Part shown: positions 9,679 to 18,518 of the stretch, in pieces
Numbering within the stretch: the stretch's first letter is position 1
Layout of the letters: each line of letters opens with the position of its first letter
Source of the DNA: Bradyrhizobium sediminis
GTDB lineage: Bacteria; Pseudomonadota; Alphaproteobacteria; Rhizobiales; Xanthobacteraceae
Assembly: GCF_018736105.1 (NCBI RefSeq)
Contig: NZ_CP076135.1
Span: 2,168,001-2,232,000, forward strand
Length of the DNA: 64,000 bases
Direction of reading: 5' to 3'
Position numbers and translations under genes: made by a program
The notes under the pieces: model-generated
Told to the model about the DNA's origin: nothing
The model's database searches: none
What the model saw: only the letters and a program-made list of their open reading frames with translations

Positions 9679-9695
9679 TGGCATACCAAATACCA
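9679..9695. promoter_or_regulatory. Predicted GntR operator of gntR-oxc-frc (copy 4 of 5)
   Basis: TGGCAT-ACCAA-ATACCA. On the minus strand TTGACA (9699-9704) ends three bases before it. The site is 58 bases ahead of the gntR start codon. No convincing -10 is visible at the ideal spacing. Confidence 0.75.
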
Positions 9696-9759
9696 CACTG
9701 TCAAGTTGACCGTGTTTTCAGCACTTCCGCCCCTTGCATCGGCTTGACAATCTTGTCTC

Positions 9760-9776
9760 TGGCATACCAAATGCCA
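9760..9776. promoter_or_regulatory. Predicted GntR operator of the NDP-forming synthetase (copy 5 of 5)
   Basis: TGGCAT-ACCAA-ATGCCA has both half-sites matching exactly and is the best copy. On the plus strand it lies between TTGTCT (9753-9758) and ATAAGT (9776-9781), which are spaced 17 bases apart. Copies 4 and 5 are 64 bases apart in the divergent region 9622-9935, so one regulator dimer pair could control both directions. Confidence 0.78.
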
Positions 9777-9935
9777 TAAGTGGTCGACCACGGCCACCCA
9801 GGAATACCGTAGCCGACGCGGACCCCGCGCAAGCGATCATCGGGACCTCGATTGAATCTGCGCCGGGAATTTGCAGTCCTGACGCCCGCACGGGCTGCCA
9901 GCGAACCAAGAAACAGACGCCAAGGAGGGAAGCCA

Positions 9936-12065
9936 ATGTCGAATTCCAAAGATGCGGTCCGCAAGATCCTCGATTCCGTCAAGGCGGACAAGCGCACCAG
10001 CCTGACGGCGCCGGAAGGCAAACTGGTGTGCGATGCCTACGGCATCCCGGTCCCGAAGGAGGGCGTCGCCAAATCGGCCGCCGAGGCCGCCAAGATCGCT
10101 TCCGGCATGGGTTTTCCGGTGGTGATGAAGATCGTCTCGCCGAACATTCTGCACAAGACCGAAGCGGGCGGCGTGGTGGTGGGCGTCAAGACCGCCGCCG
10201 AGGCCGAGAAGACCTACGACACCATTCTGGCGAATGCCAAGAAGTACAAGGCCGACGCCAGGATCGAGGGCGTCCAGGTCCAGCAGATGCTGGCCGGCGG
10301 CACCGAGGTCATCATCGGTTCCATCACCGACGGCTCGTTCGGCAAGCTGGTGGCCTTCGGCCTCGGCGGCGTGCTGGTCGAGGTTTTGAAGGACATCACC
10401 TTCCGGCTCGCGCCCGCGACCAAGGACGATGCCTTGTCGATGCTCGACGGCATCCAGGCCCATGACATGCTGAAGGGCGTGCGCGGCGGCGATCCGGTCA
10501 GCCGCGACGCGCTGGCAGACGTCATCGTCAAGGTGTCGCAGCTCGTCAGCGATTTCCCTGAAATCGTCGAACTCGACCTCAATCCGGTATTCGCCACCAA
10601 GAAGGACGCGATCGCCGCCGACGTGCGCATCGTCGTCGATTTCGACTACAAGCCGCGCCCGGCGCCGCGCTCGAACGAGGAAATCGTCACCGCGATGAAC
10701 CGCATCATGATGCCGAAGGCGGTTGCCGTGATCGGCGCCTCCGCCGAAGACGGCAAGATCGGCAACTCGGTGATGAAGAATCTGATCAACGGCGGCTACA
10801 AGGGCGAGATCTATCCGATCCATCCGAAGGCCGCCGAGATTCTCGGCTACGAGGCCTACAAGAGCGTCAAGGATGTGCCTGGCGTGATCGACACCGCGGT
10901 GTTCGCGATCCCGGCGAAGTTCGTCGCCGGCGCGCTCGCCGAATGCGGCGAGAAGAAAATTCCCGGCGCGGTTCTGATTCCGTCGGGCTTCGCCGAAGCC
11001 GGCGCGCCCGAGTTGCAGGCTGAAATCGTCGAAGTCGGCAACAAGTACAACGTCCGCCTGATGGGGCCGAATATCTACGGCTTCTACTATACCCCCGCCA
11101 ATCTCTGCGCCACGTTCTGCACCGCCTACGACGTCAAGGGCCATGCGGCGTTGTCGTCGCAGTCCGGCGGCATCGGCATGGCGATCATCGGCTTCTCGCG
11201 CTCGGCCAAGATGGGCGTCTCGGCGATCGTCGGCCTCGGCAACAAGTCCGACATCGACGAGGACGATCTCTTGGCCTTCTTCGAGCAGGATCCGAACACC
11301 AACCTCATCGCCCAGCACTGCGAGGACCTGAAGGATGGCCGCGCTTTCGCGGTCGCCGCCAAGCGGGTCTCGAAGAAGAAGCCGGTGATCGTGCTCAAGG
11401 CCGGCCGCACCTCGGCGGGCGCCAAGGCCGCGTCCTCGCACACCGGCGCGCTCGCCGGCAACGACAAGATCTACGAGGACGTGTTCAAGCAGTCCGGCGT
11501 GATCCGCGCCCGCAGCTTGCGGCAATTGCTCGAATTCGCGCGCGGCGTGCCGGTGTTGCCGACGCCGAAGGGCGAGAACGTGCTGATCATCACCGGCGCC
11601 GGCGGCTCCGGCGTGCTGTTGTCCGATTCGGTAGTGGATAACGGTCTCTCGCTGATGGCGATGCCGCCGGATCTGGATGCGGCGTTCCGCAAGTTCATTC
11701 CGCCGTTCGGCGCCGCCGGCAACCCGGTCGACATCACCGGCGGCGAGCCGCCGATCACCTACGTCAATACCGTCAAGCTCGGCCTGTCGGATGAGCGCAT
11801 CCATTCGCTGATCCTCGGCTACTGGCACACCATCGTCACCCCGCCGATGGTGTTCGCCCGCAACATGGTCGAGGTGAAGAAGGAGATGGAGGCCAAGGGC
11901 TTCGTGAAACCGATCGTCGCTTCGCTCGCCGGCGACGTCGAGGTCGAGGAGGCCGCCGAATATCTCTACCAGAACGGCATTCCGGCCTATGCCTACTCGA
12001 CCGAATTGCCGGTCGAGGTGCTCGGCGCCAAGTATAAGTGGGCGCGCGGCGCGGGCCTGCTCTGA
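9936..12065 (+). CDS. NDP-forming acyl-CoA synthetase, possible oxalate- or formate-CoA ligase
   Basis: A 709-residue fused synthetase of the acetyl-CoA synthetase (ADP-forming) superfamily. An ATP-grasp half lies at about residues 1-235 (GFPVVMKIVSPNILHKTEAGG, ELDLNPV), a CoA-binding Rossmann domain at about 245-345 (AVIGASAEDGKIGNS), and succinyl-CoA-ligase-like domains follow (SSQSGGIGMA, SSHTGALAGND near residue 500). Start chosen at the ATG after AAGGAGGG. It lies divergent from gntR with its own operator. In this context it may prime the CoA cycle by making oxalyl-CoA or formyl-CoA from the free acid. The substrate is inference. Confidence 0.85.
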   Translation: MSNSKDAVRKILDSVKADKRTSLTAPEGKLVCDAYGIPVPKEGVAKSAAEAAKIASGMGFPVVMKIVSPNILHKTEAGGVVVGVKTAAEAEKTYDTILANAKKYKADARIEGVQVQQMLAGGTEVIIGSITDGSFGKLVAFGLGGVLVEVLKDITFRLAPATKDDALSMLDGIQAHDMLKGVRGGDPVSRDALADVIVKVSQLVSDFPEIVELDLNPVFATKKDAIAADVRIVVDFDYKPRPAPRSNEEIVTAMNRIMMPKAVAVIGASAEDGKIGNSVMKNLINGGYKGEIYPIHPKAAEILGYEAYKSVKDVPGVIDTAVFAIPAKFVAGALAECGEKKIPGAVLIPSGFAEAGAPELQAEIVEVGNKYNVRLMGPNIYGFYYTPANLCATFCTAYDVKGHAALSSQSGGIGMAIIGFSRSAKMGVSAIVGLGNKSDIDEDDLLAFFEQDPNTNLIAQHCEDLKDGRAFAVAAKRVSKKKPVIVLKAGRTSAGAKAASSHTGALAGNDKIYEDVFKQSGVIRARSLRQLLEFARGVPVLPTPKGENVLIITGAGGSGVLLSDSVVDNGLSLMAMPPDLDAAFRKFIPPFGAAGNPVDITGGEPPITYVNTVKLGLSDERIHSLILGYWHTIVTPPMVFARNMVEVKKEMEAKGFVKPIVASLAGDVEVEEAAEYLYQNGIPAYAYSTELPVEVLGAKYKWARGAGLL

Positions 12066-12072
12066 GTTCTCC

Positions 12073-12190
12073 CTCGCCCCGCTTGCGGGGAGAGGGGCGG
12101 GGTGAGGGGGACTCTCCACGAGTTCAGCACGTGGAGATTCCCCCTCACCCGAAGCCTTCGGCTTCGACCTCTCCCCGCAAGCGGGGCGAG
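12073..12190. repeat. REP-like long inverted repeat
   Basis: Outer arms of 23 bases (12073-12095 and 12168-12190) are exact reverse complements. A second inner pair of about 21 bases (around 12100-12120 and 12130-12150) matches with one mismatch. The GC-rich arms built on CCCCGC-TTGC-GGGG resemble dispersed intergenic palindromes known in Bradyrhizobiaceae. It begins 7 bases after the synthetase stop and could also end transcription. Confidence 0.8.
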
Positions 12191-12527
12191 GTGACCAATC
12201 GACGTGCGCCGAGTCAGTCCAGAGCTATCATGCTCTAACGGATGAATGCGGGTCGCGATGTGCTGACCAGGATGTAGAGCCGCGAGATCATGCGTTCGCT
12301 GACAAGAGTCGGCGGCCGCGCCGCGATGGTGGCGTCCGGCGCCGGCAAGGCGGTGCTGGCCACCAATCGGACGCTTTCCACACCGCAATCGCGTTTTTGC
12401 AGCGAAACACGGCGCCGGCGAACAGTCCTTTCTGGACAGCGGCGGGTTTTCCGGTTGATATGCGACGAAATGACACGGCGGCCAATCGTCAACAACAGCC
12501 GCTCCGCACAAGCCTGGAGGAACTCCA
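12191..12527. other. Intergenic leader before the second tctCBA operon
   Basis: No credible coding sequence. The GntR palindrome is absent, so this operon is not predicted to belong to the oxalate regulon. A TGGAGGAAC ribosome-binding site ends the region just before the tctC start. I see no clear promoter. Confidence 0.5.
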
Positions 12528-13496
12528 ATGATCCCGTTTCACGCGCGCCTGTTCGGCGCGGTCGTCGCGCTGACGCTGGCGGCCGGCTATCCGGCCCTCT
12601 CGCAGCAGCTCGAACTCAAGGTGATGGCGCCCGCGGCCCCCGGCGGCGGGTGGGATCAGACGGCCCGAGCGATGCAGCAAGCGCTTGTCGCCGCCGGAAT
12701 CGCCCGCAGTGTCCAGGTCACCAACGTTGCAGGCGCCGGCGGCAGCGTCGGCATCGCGCAGTTCGTCAACGGCGCCAAGGGCGACGGCAACCAGATGATG
12801 GTGAACGGCTTCGTCATGGTCGGGGCGCTGGCCATGAACAAATCGCCTGTGACGCTCGATCAGGTGACGCCGATTGCGCGCCTCACCGAGGAGATCCAGG
12901 TCATCGTGGTGCCGGCGAATTCGCCGATCAAGACCGCGCAGGATCTTGCCGCCGCTCTCAAGGCGGACATCGCCAAGACAACCTTTGCCGGCGGCTCGGC
13001 CGGCGGCGTCGACCATGTGATGGCGGCGCTGTTTGCGGGGACGATCGGCGCCGATGCGAAGAAGATCAACTACATTCCGTTTTCCGGAGGCGGCGAGTCG
13101 CTGGCGGCCATTCTGGGCGGAAAAGTCACCGCGGGCATTTCTGGCCTGAGTGAATACGACGGCCAGATCAAGTCCGGCAAACTGCGCGCGCTCGGCGTGA
13201 CGTCGGAAAAGCGCATCCCGGGCGTCGATATTCCGACCTTCAAGGAACAGGGGATCGACCTGGTGCTGGCCAACTGGCGCTCGGTGGTCGCAGCTCCCGG
13301 CATCACGGCGGAACAGCGCAAGACCCTGAGCGATGCGGTGGAGAAGATGGCCAAGTCCGACGCCTGGAAGGACATCCTCAAGCAGAAGGGCTGGGCTGAC
13401 GCTTATCTCGGTGGCGATGCGTTCGGGGATTTCCTGAAGAAGGAAAATGCGCGCATCACCGAGGTGCTGAAGTCGGTCGGCCTCGTCAAATCATGA
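12528..13496 (+). CDS. tctC: Periplasmic carboxylate receptor TctC, second system
   Basis: A 322-residue Bug-family receptor. A signal peptide of about 25 residues ends near ALSQQ. The mature N-terminus has the variant ligand loop LKVMAPAAPGGGWDQTARAMQ, and FIPFSGGG-like NYIPFSGGGESLAAILGG lies in the middle. The GGGWDQ variant is typical of TctC relatives paired with full TctBA systems. First gene of a compact tctC-tctB-tctA operon (4-base and 1-base overlaps). The ligand is unknown. Confidence 0.9.
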   Translation: MIPFHARLFGAVVALTLAAGYPALSQQLELKVMAPAAPGGGWDQTARAMQQALVAAGIARSVQVTNVAGAGGSVGIAQFVNGAKGDGNQMMVNGFVMVGALAMNKSPVTLDQVTPIARLTEEIQVIVVPANSPIKTAQDLAAALKADIAKTTFAGGSAGGVDHVMAALFAGTIGADAKKINYIPFSGGGESLAAILGGKVTAGISGLSEYDGQIKSGKLRALGVTSEKRIPGVDIPTFKEQGIDLVLANWRSVVAAPGITAEQRKTLSDAVEKMAKSDAWKDILKQKGWADAYLGGDAFGDFLKKENARITEVLKSVGLVKS

Positions 13497-13996
13497 CGCC
13501 GGATAGCGCTTCCAGCGATCTTCCGCATGGTCCGGCGTCGCGGCACATCGACCGTGCGGGCTTGGTCATTGCCCTGGCGCTCGCGGTCCTTGCCGCGGTG
13601 CTGGTATGGGACGCGAGCCGGCTGCAATCCAACACGCCTTACGGAATGGGCCCCCACGCGATGCCGATCGTCATCGCCGTCGGGCTCGGCATTCTTTCGA
13701 TCGGCAATTTGATCGACGCGTTGCGGGGCAATCTGCCGGCGCGCGAGAGCGCCGATCCCAGGACTGTGTGGCTTATTCTCGCGGGCCTTGCGCTTCTGAT
13801 CGCCATCATCGGCCTTGGCGGCGGCTTTATCCTTGCTACCACCTCACTGTTCGTCACCACGGCAAGAGCCTTTGGACGGCGCGCCTTTCTCGCCGACCTC
13901 GCCATCGCCCTGGTGATGACCACCCTGATCTATCTCGCGTTCGATCGGCTGCTGACGTTGAGCCTTCCCGCCGGCCCGCTGGAAAGGCTGCTGTAA
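13493..13996 (+). CDS. tctB: Tripartite tricarboxylate transporter, small permease TctB, second system
   Basis: A 167-residue protein with four hydrophobic segments and the TctB-type [24 protein letters not shown] segment near residues 45-70. It overlaps the tctC stop (ATGA), which implies translational coupling, and its own stop overlaps the tctA start (TAATG). Confidence 0.85.
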   Translation: MTPDSASSDLPHGPASRHIDRAGLVIALALAVLAAVLVWDASRLQSNTPYGMGPHAMPIVIAVGLGILSIGNLIDALRGNLPARESADPRTVWLILAGLALLIAIIGLGGGFILATTSLFVTTARAFGRRAFLADLAIALVMTTLIYLAFDRLLTLSLPAGPLERLL

Positions 13997-15498
13997 TGGT
14001 CGACACCTTCGCCGCGCTCGCTCACGGCATGGCCGTCGCGGTCCAGCCCTTGAACCTGCTCTATGCGCTGATCGGCGTGCTGCTCGGCACCGCGGTGGGC
14101 GTGCTGCCCGGTATCGGTCCCGCGCTGACGGTCGCGTTGCTGCTGCCGGTGACCTACAAGCTCGATCCCGGCGGTTCGCTGATCATGTTCGCCGGCATCT
14201 ATTACGGCGGCATGTACGGCGGATCGACCACCGCCATCCTGATCAACACGCCCGGCGAGAGCGCATCGATGGCGACCGCGCTCGAGGGCAACAAGATGGC
14301 CAAGGCCGGCCGCGGCGGTCCCGCGCTTGCGACCGCGGCGATCGGCTCGTTCGTCGCGGGCACCATCGCCACCATCGGCCTGGCCTTTCTGGCGCCGTGG
14401 CTGGTGGATTTTGCGGTGCGCTTCGGGCCTGAGGATTATTTTGCGTTGATGTGCGTGGCCTTCGTCACGGTGTCGGCAACCTTCGGAGATTCGCCGATCC
14501 GCGGACTGACCAGCCTGTTCATCGGGCTGACGCTCGGGCTTGTTGGCATCGACAAGCTCACCGGTCAGGCCCGGCTCGCTTTCGGCATCCCTGAACTGCT
14601 CGATGGCGTCGAAGTGACGACGCTGGCGGTCGGCCTGTTCGCCCTCGGGGAGGCGCTCTACGTCGCATCGCGCCGTCATCACACCGAGGAGAAGCTCGAG
14701 CCCGTGCGCGGCTCGCTGTGGATGACGAAGGAGGACTGGAAGCGGTCATGGAAACCGTGGCTGCGCGGGACGCTGTTCGGTTTTCCGATCGGCGCGCTTC
14801 CCGCCGGCGGCGCGGAGATTCCGACATTCCTGTCTTACTCCACAGAAAAGCGGCTGACGAAACACCCGGAGCAATTCGGCAAGGGCGCCATCGAAGGCGT
14901 CGCGGGGCCGGAAGCGGCCAACAACGCCTCCGCCGCCGGCACCCTCGTGCCGTTGCTGACGCTCGGGCTTCCGACATCGGCAACCGCCGCGATGATGCTG
15001 GCGGGCTTTCAGCAATACGGCCTGAACCCGGGACCGCTGCTGTTCGCGGAGCGGCCCGAACTGGTCTGGGGCCTGATCGCAAGCCTGTTCATCGCCAACT
15101 GCATGCTGCTGGTTCTCAATCTGCCGCTGGTCGGCTTGTGGGTGAAACTGCTCGCGATCCCGCAGCCGTGGCTCTACGCCGGAATTCTCGTGTTCGCGAC
15201 CACGGGCACCATTGCGGCGAAGCCGTCGGTGGTCGAGCTGTCGATGCTGGCGGGCTTCGGGGTGATGGGCTTTTTGATGCGCAGGTTCGATTTCCCGATC
15301 GCGCCTGTCGTCATCGGTCTCATCCTCGGACCGATCGCCGAAAGCCAGTTGCGCCGCGCGATGGCGATCAGCCTCGGCGATCCCCTGGCGCTGCTGCAAA
15401 GTCCGATGTCGGCGACGCTGCTCGGCGTCGCGCTGATCGCGCTGGTGGCGCCGTTCGTGCTGAAGGGACTGGGACGGTTCAAGGCGAACGAGGACTAG
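13996..15498 (+). CDS. tctA: Tripartite tricarboxylate transporter, large permease TctA, second system
   Basis: A 500-residue polytopic permease with TctA signatures [17 protein letters not shown] (about residues 34-50), [20 protein letters not shown] (about 71-90) and [16 protein letters not shown] (about 325-340). The start is the ATG overlapping the tctB stop. A longer in-frame extension inside tctB is spurious. Paralogous to the permease at 1692-3191 but clearly divergent, so the two systems probably carry different acids. Confidence 0.93.
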   Translation: MVDTFAALAHGMAVAVQPLNLLYALIGVLLGTAVGVLPGIGPALTVALLLPVTYKLDPGGSLIMFAGIYYGGMYGGSTTAILINTPGESASMATALEGNKMAKAGRGGPALATAAIGSFVAGTIATIGLAFLAPWLVDFAVRFGPEDYFALMCVAFVTVSATFGDSPIRGLTSLFIGLTLGLVGIDKLTGQARLAFGIPELLDGVEVTTLAVGLFALGEALYVASRRHHTEEKLEPVRGSLWMTKEDWKRSWKPWLRGTLFGFPIGALPAGGAEIPTFLSYSTEKRLTKHPEQFGKGAIEGVAGPEAANNASAAGTLVPLLTLGLPTSATAAMMLAGFQQYGLNPGPLLFAERPELVWGLIASLFIANCMLLVLNLPLVGLWVKLLAIPQPWLYAGILVFATTGTIAAKPSVVELSMLAGFGVMGFLMRRFDFPIAPVVIGLILGPIAESQLRRAMAISLGDPLALLQSPMSATLLGVALIALVAPFVLKGLGRFKANED

Positions 15499-15509
15499 AT
15501 CCTGGTGCC

Positions 15510-15713
15510 TGCAGAGCGAAGTGGGAGCCCATCGAGCTGCACCAGAAGGATCTCAATCTCGCCCTCGAAGGCGGGCGCTGGAGCTTTCATTGCCCAACAC
15601 CGCCGCGGCCCAGCAGCTCTTCCGTTCCTGCGCCGCGCATGGCGGCAAGGCATCGGACCACTCGGCGATGGTCAGGGCGCTGGAGATGATGGCGGGTCAT
15701 GAGATCGGCGGCG
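15510..15713 (+). pseudogene. C-terminal remnant of a tartronate-semialdehyde reductase/3-hydroxyisobutyrate dehydrogenase
   Basis: Two reading frames together spell the C-terminal end of this NAD(P)-dependent dehydrogenase family. The first reads IELHQKDLNLALEGGR (about 15531-15579). The second, from about 15578, reads LELSLPNTAAAQQLF, then CAAHGGK, then MVRALEMMAGHEIG. The join is explained by loss of two bases (GC) at a GCGC repeat. Only about 65 of some 290 codons survive and no N-terminal part is present. The family makes glycerate from tartronate semialdehyde in glyoxylate metabolism, which fits the nearby oxalate genes. Confidence 0.75.
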
Positions 15714-15741
15714 TGATGCCAGCTTGTTCCCGCGGGGACTT

Positions 15742-16098
15742 CTATGACGAAGTCTGGGTGCGGGATCGCTGGATGGCCCAGTCCAGTACTGCCGCCGCGG
15801 CGAGGCCGGCGCAGGCGGCCACGGCGTCGACGACGAAATCCGACCATCGCGCGTGCCGTCCCGGCGCCCAGAACTGCAGGACTTCGATCAGGGCGATCAT
15901 GACAACGGCGGCCGCCGCCGTCAGCAGGCGGCGCTGCGTATAGGCGAGGCCGAAGGCGAGCCCGATCAGGACGAAGGCGAGGGCGTGTTCGCCGTTCTGA
16001 CCGAGGTCGGAATGCGGCCGCAATCCCGGCGGCCCCAGCGTCGCAAAGGCCACCGCCGCGGCGAGCAGCCAGGCGAATATTCGAAGGGGCATCGTCAT
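15742..16098 (-). CDS. VanZ-like membrane protein
   Basis: A 118-residue protein with four hydrophobic segments. The pattern LGPPGLRP...GEHALAFVLIGLAFG...EVLQFWAPGRHARWSDFVVDAVAA matches the VanZ-like family (conserved EH, and E-Q-...-R-..D). The family role is unclear outside glycopeptide resistance, and nothing here suggests resistance. The ATG lacks a good ribosome-binding site, so the start is uncertain. It is a single gene between two carboxylate clusters. Confidence 0.7.
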   Translation of the reverse strand: MTMPLRIFAWLLAAAVAFATLGPPGLRPHSDLGQNGEHALAFVLIGLAFGLAYTQRRLLTAAAAVVMIALIEVLQFWAPGRHARWSDFVVDAVAACAGLAAAAVLDWAIQRSRTQTSS

Positions 16099-16175
16099 GG
16101 GAATGGGATAACACGATTAGCGACAGGATATTCCGCAGATGCGAACGGACGATGCCCTTTGGTTAATGCCTGTTT

Positions 16176-16802
16176 TTATAGCGGTTCCCGCACGCCGATG
16201 CCGTGCATGAAGCGCTCCCGGATCTGCACGGGATCGCGACGGGTGGTGCCGACCCCCGGCTTGTCGTCGATGCGCACCCCGATCAGGACAGGCTCGGAGG
16301 CCGTCATCGATCGATCGACGAGACGCTCGAAATCCTCCTCGTCGGCCGCCCAGGCGCTGTTCGAAAGACCGCAGCCGATGGCGATGGCGATGATGTCCGC
16401 CACCGCCGCGGCCGGTGTCGGCTGCGCGCCGGTGATCTGGTAGATGCCGTTGTCCATCACGATCATGGTGAGGTTGTTCGGCTTCAGCATCGCGATGGTG
16501 GACAGGCATCCCAGTTGCATCAGCAGCGAGCCATCGCCTTCCAGCGCAAAGACGCGACGCTTCGGCTGCGCCAGCGCGACGCCGAGTGCGATCGGGAACG
16601 CCAGCCCCATGCTGCCCAGCATGTAGAAATTCTGCGGCCGGTGGCCGGCGGCCCACAGGTCGAAATTGGTGTTGCCGATGCCGCCGATCACGGCTTCCTC
16701 GTTCTTCAGCTTCGCGACCAGCCTCGAAGTGAGATCGAACCGGTTCATCACCTTGGTGTTGCGGGCGGGGCCGTTGGTTGCCGTGTTCATGGCTGCACTC
16801 AC
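16176..16802 (-). CDS. ThDP-dependent decarboxylase, beta (PP-domain) subunit, sulfopyruvate decarboxylase-like
   Basis: A protein of up to 208 residues carrying only the pyrophosphate-binding half of a ThDP enzyme. The GDG...N motif is GDGSLLMQLGCLSTIAML...MDNGIYQITG at about residues 89-125. Subunits of this size that pair with a separate PYR subunit are known in ComD/ComE sulfopyruvate decarboxylase and phosphonopyruvate-decarboxylase-like pairs. A GTG at 16802 overlaps the stop of the upstream subunit gene. The ATG at 16790 is the alternative start. The 2-oxoacid substrate is unknown. Confidence 0.82.
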   Translation of the reverse strand: MSAAMNTATNGPARNTKVMNRFDLTSRLVAKLKNEEAVIGGIGNTNFDLWAAGHRPQNFYMLGSMGLAFPIALGVALAQPKRRVFALEGDGSLLMQLGCLSTIAMLKPNNLTMIVMDNGIYQITGAQPTPAAAVADIIAIAIGCGLSNSAWAADEEDFERLVDRSMTASEPVLIGVRIDDKPGVGTTRRDPVQIRERFMHGIGVREPL

Positions 16803-17353
16803 TTGTCGAAGACTTTGCCGCCGGTCAGCAGCGGCGACAGGATCAGCGCCACCGGCGCCTGCGTGGTGATGGCTTGCTTGATCGACCGATCGACGATGAA
16901 TTCGAATTCATCGAGCCGGGTGCAGGTGTGATGCTCCATCGCCAGCGAATCCAGCACCGGCCGCATGGTGCGGCACACCAGCGTCTGCCCGTAGTTGAAT
17001 TCACCGAGCGTGCCACGCTCGGATACGAACATGATCAGCGGGATCTGGCTCGGCACCACCAGCGACGCCAGCACGTTGGCCAGCGTGGCGAAGCCGGAAG
17101 TCTGCATCAGCACGGCGCCGCGCATGCCGCCCATCCAGGCGCCGGAGATGATGCCGACCGCTTCTTCCTCGCGCGCGGTTGGAAAGGTCGTGAAGAACGG
17201 GTCGGCGTGAATGCTCTTGATCAGCGTCGTCAGCACGCGGTCGGGGACGTAGGGCACCAGCCGGATGTCGTTGCGCTTGAGCGTTTCCAGCACTACCTCG
17301 TGCCAGTTCTTCCCGGAAGCTTGAGGCGAGGTTTGTCCCCCGGCGGCCGCCAT
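16799..17353 (-). CDS. ThDP-dependent decarboxylase, alpha (PYR-domain) subunit
   Basis: A 184-residue PYR half of a split ThDP decarboxylase. The probable catalytic glutamate lies in PTAREEEAVGIISGAWMGG (about residues 59-77), followed by GAVLMQTSGFATLANVL typical of sulfopyruvate-decarboxylase alpha. It overlaps the beta-subunit gene by about 4 bases, so the two are coupled. AAGGGAGAA precedes the ATG. It is divergent from an orphan TctC receptor gene, with a 190-base shared control region. Confidence 0.82.
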   Translation of the reverse strand: MAAAGGQTSPQASGKNWHEVVLETLKRNDIRLVPYVPDRVLTTLIKSIHADPFFTTFPTAREEEAVGIISGAWMGGMRGAVLMQTSGFATLANVLASLVVPSQIPLIMFVSERGTLGEFNYGQTLVCRTMRPVLDSLAMEHHTCTRLDEFEFIVDRSIKQAITTQAPVALILSPLLTGGKVFDK

Positions 17354-17545
17354 CGAATTCTCCCTTATTGCTTCTTGCGACGGTTTCCGTTCGCGACGCC
17401 ATCACGGCCGTTCTGTCGGCGCGGCGAAACTTGACGCGATCTCCGGGATTGTCAACATGCGCCAATCGTAGCGGCGGCCTGTGCCTTTGGGATATGCCTG
17501 TGTGCGATAAAAGAAATAGAAATAATGAATAGCGGGAGGGGTGCC

Positions 17546-18514
17546 ATGGACAGCTTTCTGAGGTGGGCCGTCGTCGCGGTGGCGATGTTGAGCGCGGCTG
17601 TGACTGCATCCGCGCAGTCGTCGTTTCCATCGAAGCCCGTGCATATCTTCGTGCCCTACGCGGCCGGTGGCGGCGTCGACATCCTCGCCCGCACGCTGGG
17701 CGATGTGGTTTCAAAGCAATGGGGTCAATCCGTCATCGTTGAAAACCGGCCGGGCGCGGGCGGCCTGGTCGCGTCGCAGGCGCTCGTCGCATCGCCGCCG
17801 GATGGCTACACATTGATCGTCGTCGCCAGCGGCCACGCCACCAATCCGTTGCTGCACCCGAAAATTCCCTACGACACGTTCAAGGACTTCACGCCGATTT
17901 CGCTGCTGGGGTCGTCGCCCAACATCCTGCTGGTGCGTGCCGACTCCCCGTTCAAGACGCTCGGCGACATGATCGCGCAGGCGCGCGCCAAACCGGGAAG
18001 CCTGTCCTTTGCCTATGCGGGCACCGGGACGTCGACGCACCTGGCCGGCGAACTCCTGAAGAATCTTGCCAGGATCGATCTCAATGCCGTTCCCTACAGG
18101 GGCGGCGCACCCGCCATAAACGATCTCCTGGGCGGACAGATTGCGATGTCATTCAACAACGGGCCGGAATCGATTCCGCAGCTCGAGGCCGGTACGGTCC
18201 GTGCGCTCGCGGTCACTACTGCTTCGCGGGCGTCGCTGCTGCCCAACGTGCCCAGCATGTCCGAGACCGTGCCGGGCTACGACACCGAAGTCTGGTGGGG
18301 TCTGCTCGGGCCGGCCGGCATGCCCGCCGATCTCGTTGCCAAACTTTCGCAGGACTTCGTCGCGGCCTTGAACACGGACGCCGTGAAGGCGCGGCTGGCC
18401 AAGCTCGGCGCATCGCCGATCGGCAGTTCGCCGAAGGCGTTCGACGCCAAGATTCGGGCCGACTACGAAAAGTGGGCGCCGATCATCAAGGCCGCCGGCA
18501 TCAAGGCCGAATGA
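17546..18514 (+). CDS. Orphan TctC/Bug-family carboxylate receptor
   Basis: A 322-residue periplasmic receptor with a signal peptide ending near ASAQS. Bug motifs PVHIFVPYAAGGGVDILART, VENRPGAGG and NAVPYRGGAPAINDLLGGQI are present. Chosen start is the ATG at 17546, which has GGGAGGGG ahead of it. An upstream in-frame ATG (17525) has none. No tctAB genes adjoin it, so it probably uses permeases encoded elsewhere or acts as a sensor. It heads a run with the hydrolase and dehydrogenase genes that follow closely. Confidence 0.88.
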   Translation: MDSFLRWAVVAVAMLSAAVTASAQSSFPSKPVHIFVPYAAGGGVDILARTLGDVVSKQWGQSVIVENRPGAGGLVASQALVASPPDGYTLIVVASGHATNPLLHPKIPYDTFKDFTPISLLGSSPNILLVRADSPFKTLGDMIAQARAKPGSLSFAYAGTGTSTHLAGELLKNLARIDLNAVPYRGGAPAINDLLGGQIAMSFNNGPESIPQLEAGTVRALAVTTASRASLLPNVPSMSETVPGYDTEVWWGLLGPAGMPADLVAKLSQDFVAALNTDAVKARLAKLGASPIGSSPKAFDAKIRADYEKWAPIIKAAGIKAE

Positions 18515-18518
18515 TCCC

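Noticed and set aside
9837..12119. A 760-codon open frame on the minus strand opposite the NDP-forming synthetase
   Set aside because: It mirrors the codon periodicity of a GC-rich gene on the other strand, has a His/Asp/Arg-rich composition with no domain, and lacks a ribosome-binding site.
12073..12190. Reading the long palindrome as a CRISPR repeat or insertion-sequence end
   Set aside because: There is one nested palindrome only, with no repeat-spacer series, transposase or target duplication.
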